NCBI GenBank assembly: GCA_964389495.1
Contig: CAYMDU010000022.1
Coordinates: 1 to 21,149 of the forward strand
Length of the DNA stretch: 21,149 bases
Direction: 5' to 3'
Source of the DNA: RGIG3009 sp964389495
GTDB taxonomy: Bacteria > Bacillota > Clostridia > Oscillospirales > Acutalibacteraceae
Both the position numbers and the translations under genes were made by a program. The notes beneath the pieces were generated by a model. The model had not been told where the DNA came from. It saw nothing but the letters and a program-made list of their open reading frames with translations, and made no database searches. Below are positions 13,985 through 19,140 of the stretch, piece by piece (within the stretch, counting starts at the first letter, position 1; each line of letters opens with the position of its first letter).

Positions 13985-13992
13985 TCAATCAC

Positions 13993-14028
13993 AAAGCGCG
14001 CCCGCCAAAACATTGGCGGGCGCGCTTT
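13993..14028. terminator. Bidirectional terminator between the methionine operon and azlD
   Basis: A perfect 16-bp stem (13993-14008 with 14013-14028) has a 4-base loop and A/T ends on both sides. It ends the plus-strand methionine operon and the minus-strand azlCD unit, which stops at 14046. Confidence 0.92.
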
Positions 14029-14045
14029 TCACATCGGAATGCCGG

Positions 14046-14381
14046 TTACAAAGCCAACAGGGGCAACAGATATTGCATCACTATGTCGGCAAGCAAGGCC
14101 CCGCCGCACGCGGCGGCAGCCACCAGTGGCAACCCTTTGTTGCGCCAAGCCGGCAGCAGTGCGGCGCCGAATCCTACCAGCGACGGCACAAGCTGGCCGG
14201 TGGCGTAAAAGCAGGCGGGAATTGTCATCACGGTGAGAACCGCATAGGGAATGTAGTACAAAAACGAAAGCAAAAAGCGGTTGGTGATTTTTTTCTTAAA
14301 GAGCACCAGTGGCAGCAGACGAATGGCATAGGTGACACCGGCCATCACAGCCAAATATACCCAAAACGGATAGTCATGCAT
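14046..14381 (-). CDS. azlD: AzlD branched-chain amino acid exporter small subunit
   Basis: This 111-residue membrane protein has about four hydrophobic helices. Its early part, GVTYAIRLLPLVLFKKK, carries the TY-x-R-x-P pattern typical of AzlD. With AzlC it forms a LIV-E type exporter for branched-chain amino acids and analogues. ATG at 14381 is supported by AAGGAGGGT (14399-14391 region) seven bases upstream, within the end of azlC; the two genes overlap by 8 bp. Confidence 0.88.
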   Translation of the reverse strand: MHDYPFWVYLAVMAGVTYAIRLLPLVLFKKKITNRFLLSFLYYIPYAVLTVMTIPACFYATGQLVPSLVGFGAALLPAWRNKGLPLVAAAACGGALLADIVMQYLLPLLAL

Positions 14382-15090
14382 GAGCAGCACCCTCCTTTTC
14401 GGTGGAAATGGGTGCAACGGCGGCCATCAGGCCGGCGGCGATCACTGCGCAGACAATGATCACAAACCCGCTGGGAACGGAGTTGAGAATGGGAAGATAC
14501 CGAAACAGGCAGCTCAATACCGCGGCCAAAAGAACGCACATGGCTGTGGCGCGGCTGGCACGGGCGGTGGGCACCACAATGGCAATGAACATGCCATAGA
14601 TGGCAATGCCCAAGGCCGACGTGAGGATGCTCGGCAAAATATCGCCGGCTACGGCACCAAGCAAGGTGCCGACGCTCCATCCCACATAGGGCGTGATAAT
14701 CAGTCCGTACAAATAGCGGCGCCCCACCGCTTCGCGTTGCGCAGAAGCAATGGCAAACACCTCGTCGGTATTCACAAAGGCAATCAAAAACCGGTCCAAC
14801 GGCCGCACAGTGCTGTCTATTTTCTGCGACAGCGACAGAGACATCAGGGCATAGCGCAAGTTGATAACCAGTTGCGAAACGGCCAGTTCCGAAAGAAGCC
14901 CGCCGCCGGCTATAATGGGCACGGCGGCCAGTTGGCCGGCCGAAGTGACATTGGCCATGGAAATGAACAGAGCTTCCGAAATGCGCAAGCCGCTGGACAC
15001 AGCAAAAATGCCAAACGCAAAGGCGACGGATAAATAGCCGATTCCCACCGGCAATCCGTCAATCAATCCTTTTCTGAATGTGTATCCCAT
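14374..15090 (-). CDS. azlC: AzlC branched-chain amino acid exporter large subunit
   Basis: This 238-residue protein is the larger LIV-E subunit. Family marks include the opening FRKGLIDGLPVGIGYLSVAFAFG, then SAGQLAA, VINLRYALMSLSL and a series of hydrophobic helices. ATG at 15090 follows a GAGGAG site (about 15101-15096); longer in-frame reading upstream only crosses the preceding gene. The gap to the upstream acyltransferase-like gene is 74 bp and contains a nested hairpin but no U-tract terminator, so it is likely co-transcribed with that gene. Confidence 0.9.
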   Translation of the reverse strand: MGYTFRKGLIDGLPVGIGYLSVAFAFGIFAVSSGLRISEALFISMANVTSAGQLAAVPIIAGGGLLSELAVSQLVINLRYALMSLSLSQKIDSTVRPLDRFLIAFVNTDEVFAIASAQREAVGRRYLYGLIITPYVGWSVGTLLGAVAGDILPSILTSALGIAIYGMFIAIVVPTARASRATAMCVLLAAVLSCLFRYLPILNSVPSGFVIIVCAVIAAGLMAAVAPISTEKEGAAHA

Positions 15091-15164
15091 GATGTTCTCC
15101 TCATATGAAACGACCGCCTGCTGCCCGTGAAAGCCACGAATAGCAAGACGGTCGGCGGTGTTTG

Positions 15165-16052
15165 TTAAATCCAAGTGTCCACCGGAAATTCCGTGGGAGG
15201 CACTTCCAACAGTTCCGGTTTTTTCATCAGGCGGCGGAACATGCGGAAAGATTCGGCAAGATATTGTCCGTCGCAAATACGTTCGTCCACCACAATTTTC
15301 ACACGCACCACTTTTTTGGTGCTCACGGTGCCGTCGGGTGCCACTGTTTGAATGTGTTGCTTTTTTCCCAAAGCTAAGAACACCGAAGTGGTTCCGAAAT
15401 TGTAAATGTGATGGTACACCGGGTCGATTCCAATGGAACCCACATCGGTGATGTAGAAAGAGGTGTGGAACGGGCTGAGCTTGTTGATCAGGTCGTTCAG
15501 CCATCCGCGGTGGTCGCAGAAGGTGATAAAGTTGACAAATGCACGCACAAGCCACGCGGGCAGGTGGTTGAGAATGTTGGCAGCCACATCGGTGTCATTC
15601 TCGCCGTCTTGGTTGCGAACTTCGTTTTCCATGGCTTCGTTCACGCGGCGGTACACATCAAACACGGTATCGGTTTTTTCAAACAGCGGTTTAATGCACA
15701 CATCCGGCGCGGCTGCACTCATTTCGCGTTTAACCGTCATGGAGGCGGTTAGGTGATTGCGCGCATAGATTTTTCCGTTCATCACAAACCGATTTAGCTG
15801 CGGGCGCAACACATACATGCGCATGGTGGCGGCAATAAAAACATGATACAGCGAAAAATACGGCATGTCGTGCTCACGGCGCATTTGCCGCACATATTTT
15901 TCCAAGGCGTCAATTTCAATCACTTCATCAAAAAAGACTTGGGCATCGTTGCGGTCTTTCATGATGTGTGGCATCACCGCAAAAAACGAATGTGTGTGAC
16001 GCAACCGACGGCCGTCTTTGCGGTCGCCGAAGCGGCGTTTTTGTTTTTCCAT
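15165..16052 (-). CDS. E2/CAT-like acyltransferase domain protein lacking the catalytic His
   Basis: This 295-residue protein resembles the catalytic domain of 2-oxoacid dehydrogenase E2 (dihydrolipoamide acyltransferase) and chloramphenicol acetyltransferase. Supporting segments are YFSLYHVFIAATMRM, LNRFVMNGKIYARN, FYITDVGSIG and NFGTTSVFLALGK. There is no lipoyl or E1/E3-binding domain. The active-site motif HRxxDG reads ERICDG (257-262), so the catalytic His is Glu. It is thus probably not a standard acetyltransferase; a related stand-alone clostridial group may have another role. A GAGGGG site precedes ATG 16052. It sits 27 bp after a PH-domain pseudogene and before azlC. Confidence 0.75.
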   Translation of the reverse strand: MEKQKRRFGDRKDGRRLRHTHSFFAVMPHIMKDRNDAQVFFDEVIEIDALEKYVRQMRREHDMPYFSLYHVFIAATMRMYVLRPQLNRFVMNGKIYARNHLTASMTVKREMSAAAPDVCIKPLFEKTDTVFDVYRRVNEAMENEVRNQDGENDTDVAANILNHLPAWLVRAFVNFITFCDHRGWLNDLINKLSPFHTSFYITDVGSIGIDPVYHHIYNFGTTSVFLALGKKQHIQTVAPDGTVSTKKVVRVKIVVDERICDGQYLAESFRMFRRLMKKPELLEVPPTEFPVDTWI

Positions 16053-16079
16053 AGTTACCCCTCACTCTCTGCGGCGGCA

Positions 16080-16438
16080 TCACACCACCGTATGCGGTTG
16101 CAACGCTTGTTGCTGTTCCACACAACGGCGCAACCGCTCCTCAAACAGCGCACCGTTGCGAATGTTGCGAATGATCAATTCCGGTATCAGCGGGTCGCCG
16201 GTGGCCACTTGAATGGTGGCAAGCTCCCAACGCTTTTGCCAGCGGGTTTGGCGCATGGCAATGTTGCGCACCTGCGACAGCGGAACGGATTGCCGGATCG
16301 GAGAAAAATCCCCGTGATTTGCTGCAAAGTTTCCCCGTCCAAAACATAGTGTGTTCGTGAAAACGGAAGCCCTGCCACAATCCAGCGCCGGCGTTCCGAC
16401 AGCGAAATATCCGAAACCGCAACTTCGGATGTCGACAT
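16080..16438 (-). pseudogene. Bacterial PH-domain (bPH2/YdbS-like) protein with a frameshift
   Basis: Two minus-strand frames together make one small protein of about 119 codons. The first (from ATG 16438, AGGAGG upstream) reads MSTSEVAVSDISL... to ...YVLDGETLQQITGIF. It then goes out of frame in a run of five U (plus 16308-16304), and the in-register continuation is SPIRQSVPLSQVRNIAMRQ... to a stop at 16080. The joined product has the bPH2 pattern: a strand with YVL, G-F near the turn, IPL-type strand, RNI..RQ, then IRN and a terminal helix. One missing T explains it. Sequencing error, real pseudogenisation or -1 slippage on AUU UUU C (P-site Phe tRNA can re-pair) are all possible. If unshifted, the frame ends at 16187 as an 83-residue product. 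Confidence 0.65.
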
Positions 16439-16483
16439 ATCGTTTCCTCCTGTTATGGCGTAATCGCGTAATTCGACCCGTTT

Positions 16484-16512
16484 AGTATAACGCATTTTTC
16501 AGGATTTGTCAA
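16484..16512 (-). promoter_or_regulatory. Sigma-A promoter of the PH-domain/acyltransferase/azlCD unit
   Basis: On the minus strand TTGACA (16512-16507) and TATACT (16489-16484) have a 17-bp spacer, a near-perfect match. It may drive everything down to the terminator at 13993-14028. A promoter this strong suggests the frameshifted gene below it is, or recently was, expressed. Confidence 0.8.
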
Positions 16513-16553
16513 ATCCAAGGGGAACACAAAATCAGGGTAGGAGAACACAAAGC

Positions 16554-16584
16554 AAAAATCGCCCGACACAGGCGTGTCGGGCGA
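16554..16584 (-). terminator. Intrinsic terminator of the tandem microprotein genes
   Basis: On the minus strand TCGCCCGACAC (16584-16574) pairs perfectly with GTGTCGGGCGA (16569-16559) across a 4-base loop, followed by UUUUU (16558-16554). It lies 18 bp after the stop codon of the second small gene. Confidence 0.9.
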
Positions 16585-16602
16585 AAAACTTGTGCCATAG
16601 TG

Positions 16603-16722
16603 TCAACCGCAGCAGTTGCAGTTGTTATCACAGTCGTCGTTGCAAAGCAGAAGCAGAAGAACAATAACAAACAGCAGCCAGCTACAACTGACATCACCAC
16701 AAAACAAATTACGCAGACACAT
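16603..16722 (-). CDS. Cys-rich single-TM microprotein, second tandem copy (39 aa)
   Basis: This 39-residue ORF starts at ATG 16722 after AAGGAGG (16737-16731), eight bases away. The sequence begins MCLRNLFCGDVSCSW, continues with a strongly hydrophobic helix of about 12 residues (LLFVIVLLLLLC), and ends in an Asp/Asn/Cys-rich tail (DDCDNNCNCCG). It is clearly related to the copy upstream (16768-16914): the first seven residues are identical, the helix is in the same place, and a Cys-rich tail follows. Shared ribosome binding site, conserved start and a terminator after the pair show the genes are real. Function is unknown; metal or redox chemistry at the membrane, or a sporulation role, are guesses. 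Confidence 0.75.
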   Translation of the reverse strand: MCLRNLFCGDVSCSWLLFVIVLLLLLCNDDCDNNCNCCG

Positions 16723-16767
16723 AACGAAAACCTCCTTCATCGGTTGTGGGGTTTGTGTTTCAAAAGG

Positions 16768-16914
16768 TTAGCAGCCGCACCCGCAGCTGCGGTTGTTGCC
16801 GTTGGAATAGCTGTTGTCGCAGCTGTCATTCTGATCCAAAATCAAAATGATGGCGATGATAAATAACAACCAGGTGCAGTTCACTTCGCCGCTGAACAGA
16901 TTGCGCAGACACAT
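16768..16914 (-). CDS. Cys-rich single-TM microprotein, first tandem copy (48 aa)
   Basis: This 48-residue ORF starts at ATG 16914, eight bases after AAGGAGG (16929-16923). It begins MCLRNLFSGEVNCTW, then a helix (LLFIIAIILILD). Its soluble tail is rich in Asn, Ser and Cys and ends CGCGC. It is a paralogue of the 39-residue gene 45 bp downstream and forms one short operon with it. Neither was found as a known family by eye. A 5-bp hairpin (16971-16987) lies upstream, and no clear sigma-A promoter was seen within 200 bp, so an alternative sigma factor such as sigma-E may drive it. Confidence 0.75.
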   Translation of the reverse strand: MCLRNLFSGEVNCTWLLFIIAIILILDQNDSCDNSYSNGNNRSCGCGC

Positions 16915-16929
16915 ATCATTTGCCTCCTT

Positions 16930-17072
16930 TCCGAAAGCCGGGGATCCGTGCCTTCATTTCCATCATATGCACCGCTGCCAGGGCGGTTACGAAATTTTAT
17001 AAATCAAAGAAAACAAGAGATAAGCCGAGAAAAAGAGAGCTATTTTAAAAAAACAAAAGCAGCAAACCACTT
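16930..17072. other. Intergenic stretch between divergent units, mostly A/T-rich
   Basis: This is the upstream region shared by the minus-strand microproteins and the plus-strand ctsR operon. It holds one weak hairpin (ACCGC at 16971-16975 with GCGGT at 16983-16987) and a purine-rich A/T-biased stretch from 16988. No ORF with a ribosome binding site and no confident minus-strand promoter was found. Confidence 0.5.
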
Positions 17073-17107
17073 TTTGACTTTTATTGACTTTGACTTTTAT
17101 TGACTTT
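17073..17107 (+). promoter_or_regulatory. Two tandem CtsR operators (heptad direct repeats)
   Basis: The 19-mer TTTGACTTTTATTGACTTT occurs twice, at 17073-17091 and 17089-17107, overlapping by three bases. Each carries two TTGAC cores 10 bp apart, which in reverse complement is the AGTCAAT-AAA-AGTCAAA form of the CtsR box (RGTCAAANANRGTCAAA). The second operator overlaps the promoter -35 box, explaining repression. Confidence 0.9.
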
Positions 17108-17118
17108 TAGGATATACT
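17090..17118 (+). promoter_or_regulatory. Sigma-A promoter of the ctsR operon
   Basis: TTGACT (17090-17095) and TATACT (17113-17118) are 17 bp apart. The -35 box lies inside the second CtsR operator. The predicted start near 17125 would leave only about 15 bases before the ctsR start codon, just enough for the AAGGAAG site. Confidence 0.8.
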
Positions 17119-17139
17119 GTCGTCAAGGAAGTGAGAGGA

Positions 17140-17598
17140 ATGCGAATAAGCGACGAGATAACAGCCTATATTCTCCATATTATGGAACAGGCCGAAAACG
17201 GTGCTGCCGAGTTGCAGCGAAATGTGCTGGCCGAAGAGTTGGGATGTGTTCCCAGCCAAATCACCTATGTTCTCTCATCCCGGTTCACGCCGGCACAGGG
17301 CTATTTGGTAGAAAGTCGCCGCGGCGGCGGGGGATACATCCGTATTCGGCGGGTGGCACCGCAGGAAAAGATGACACCGCTGATGCATGTGGTGAATTCC
17401 ATCGGCGAAGAGCTGGTTCCTGCGGCAGCCGAAGCCATTTTGCAAAGCATGGTCTATCAAGGATTTGTCAGCCAGCGTTCGGCGGTTGTCATGGCGGCAG
17501 CCCTTTCCGACCGTTGCTATCGGGATGTACCGGCCGAAAGTCGCGACAAATTGCGTGCGGCTTTGCTCAAACAAATGTTAACAGCCTACACAGTATAA
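17140..17598 (+). CDS. ctsR: CtsR, heat-shock repressor of clp genes
   Basis: This 152-residue dimeric repressor binds tandem heptads upstream of clp genes and lets go at heat. The helix-turn-helix (about 25-50: RNVLAEELGCVPSQITYVLSSRF) and the glycine-rich wing SRRGGGGYIRI, which acts as the temperature sensor in characterised CtsR, are both present. The C-terminal four-helix part is the dimerisation and McsB/ClpC interaction region. ATG at 17140 is favoured because AAGGAAG (17125-17131) is then correctly spaced; GTG at 17131 overlaps that site. It is first in the operon and autoregulated through the 17073-17107 boxes. Confidence 0.94.
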   Translation: MRISDEITAYILHIMEQAENGAAELQRNVLAEELGCVPSQITYVLSSRFTPAQGYLVESRRGGGGYIRIRRVAPQEKMTPLMHVVNSIGEELVPAAAEAILQSMVYQGFVSQRSAVVMAAALSDRCYRDVPAESRDKLRAALLKQMLTAYTV

Positions 17599-17610
17599 GG
17601 AGGTTTCAAT

Positions 17611-18111
17611 ATGTATTGTGATCATTGCGGCAAACAGCTTGCCACCACGCATGTAAAGAAAACGGTGAACGGAAAAACCACCGAAATGCACTTGTGTGCC
17701 CAGTGCGCGGCACAGCAGGGGCTTGCCACGGCGTTTGGCAATTTCGGGCTGGATTTGGGTGATTTTTGGGGAAGCCTTTTCTCGGAACCGGCGTCGTACA
17801 CTCAGGAAAACACACAGCGTTGCCCCGATTGCGGCAGCGATTTCCGTGAAATCGCCCAGCAGGGGCGCCCCGGTTGCCCCACCTGCTACCTCACTTTTTA
17901 CGACCGGTTGTTGCCGTCCATTCAGCGAATCCACGGCAAAACACAGCACACCGGCAAGGTGGCGGCGCAGGCAGACGACAGCGTGAAAAAAGAACGCCGA
18001 TTGCAAGAGTTGCGTGAACAACTGAATGCGTGTATCGCCAAACAGGATTATGAAACCTGCGCAACATTGCGCGATCAAATTCGGGCATTGGAAGACAAGG
18101 GGGAAGCATAA
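17611..18111 (+). CDS. mcsA: McsA, zinc-binding activator of the McsB arginine kinase
   Basis: This 166-residue adaptor activates McsB. Four CXXC pairs (Cys3/6, Cys29/32, Cys71/74, Cys89/92) form two zinc sites. The C-terminal part (about 125-160) is a UVR-type helical hairpin (RLQELREQLNACIAKQDYETCATLRDQI region), matching the one in ClpC. An AAGGAGG (17598-17604) precedes ATG 17611, 12 bp after the ctsR stop. The stop codon is directly followed by the mcsB start codon. Confidence 0.94.
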   Translation: MYCDHCGKQLATTHVKKTVNGKTTEMHLCAQCAAQQGLATAFGNFGLDLGDFWGSLFSEPASYTQENTQRCPDCGSDFREIAQQGRPGCPTCYLTFYDRLLPSIQRIHGKTQHTGKVAAQADDSVKKERRLQELREQLNACIAKQDYETCATLRDQIRALEDKGEA

Positions 18112-19125
18112 ATGGCACAAACAATGTGGTATCAAAAAACGGGAGCCGACGGGGATGTGGTCATCAGCACACGCGTTCGTTTGGCGCGCGATTTGGCGCA
18201 TTTGCCTTTTCCGGCCCGCATGACAGACGAACAGCGCAAAGACATGATTTCCCAGGTGTTCGGTGCTTTCCCCGACGACCAAACCTGCGCGTTTGAGCGT
18301 CGCCGCATGACAGCGTGTTCGCAACGGGAATTGTTGGCCATGGTGGAACGCCACCTGATCAGTCCGGAATTTGCACGGGAACCGTCCGGCGAAGCGTTGC
18401 TGGTATCACCGGACGAAAGTGTCAGCATCATGGTGGGCGAAGAAGACCATCTTCGCATTCAGGTGATGCGGTCCGGTTTCGATTTAGACAGCGCGTGGCA
18501 AGAAGCCACCTGCTGGGACGACTATTTGGATTCGCGCCTGCATTTTGCTTTTGACGAGCGGTTGGGATACCTAACACAATGCCCCACCAACCTCGGAACC
18601 GGTATGCGTGCCTCGGTGATGCTGCATTTGCCCGCCTTGCAGGAAAAGGGCATTGTACAGCAGTTGGCGACCACCGTATCCAAACTGGGGTTGACCATTC
18701 GCGGGCTTTACGGCGAAGGAAGCAAGCCCGAAGGCGCATTGTATCAACTGTCCAACCAAGTAACCCTGGGTATCACCGAGCAGGAGGCAATTGAAAACCT
18801 CCGCAGCATTGTCATGCAAATTGTGCGGGAGGAACGCACTTGTCGGGAACAGTTGCGGGAAAATCCGGCCTTTGAAGATCGGGTGTTCCGTGCATGGGGT
18901 ATTTTAAAATATGCCCGCTTGCTCACCGGCAACGAGTTTATGGCACTGATTTCACAGGTGCGCATGGGCGTCGCTTTGGGTATGATTGAATCCCTGTCGC
19001 TGGATGCGTTGGACAGCTTGCTGATTGAAGCACAGGCCGGCGCCCTGATGGAAGCAGCCGGCGAAGATTTGGAACCGTTACAGCGAGACATGTGCCGCGC
19101 CCGGTTGGTGCGCAGCCGATTATAA
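18112..19125 (+). CDS. mcsB: McsB, protein arginine kinase
   Basis: This 337-residue enzyme, related to phosphagen kinases, phosphorylates arginines on damaged proteins and on CtsR, marking them for ClpCP. The phosphagen-kinase core is present: nucleotide-binding Args in ISTRVRLAR (18-26), the acidic pair in GEEDHLRIQ (109-117), Cys157 in CPTNLGTGMR, and LYGEGSKPEGALYQLSNQ. The allosteric phosphoarginine-binding RDxxRA motif is at 325-330 (RDMCRA), near the end. The start ATG abuts the mcsA stop; its ribosome binding site lies in the end of mcsA (AAGGGGGAAG). Confidence 0.95.
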   Translation: MAQTMWYQKTGADGDVVISTRVRLARDLAHLPFPARMTDEQRKDMISQVFGAFPDDQTCAFERRRMTACSQRELLAMVERHLISPEFAREPSGEALLVSPDESVSIMVGEEDHLRIQVMRSGFDLDSAWQEATCWDDYLDSRLHFAFDERLGYLTQCPTNLGTGMRASVMLHLPALQEKGIVQQLATTVSKLGLTIRGLYGEGSKPEGALYQLSNQVTLGITEQEAIENLRSIVMQIVREERTCREQLRENPAFEDRVFRAWGILKYARLLTGNEFMALISQVRMGVALGMIESLSLDALDSLLIEAQAGALMEAAGEDLEPLQRDMCRARLVRSRL

Positions 19126-19140
19126 AAGGAGGCTGTTGTT

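Noticed and set aside
17073..17107. Short direct repeats as a CRISPR remnant
   Set aside because: The repeats overlap, have no spacers, and exactly fit the CtsR operator upstream of ctsR.
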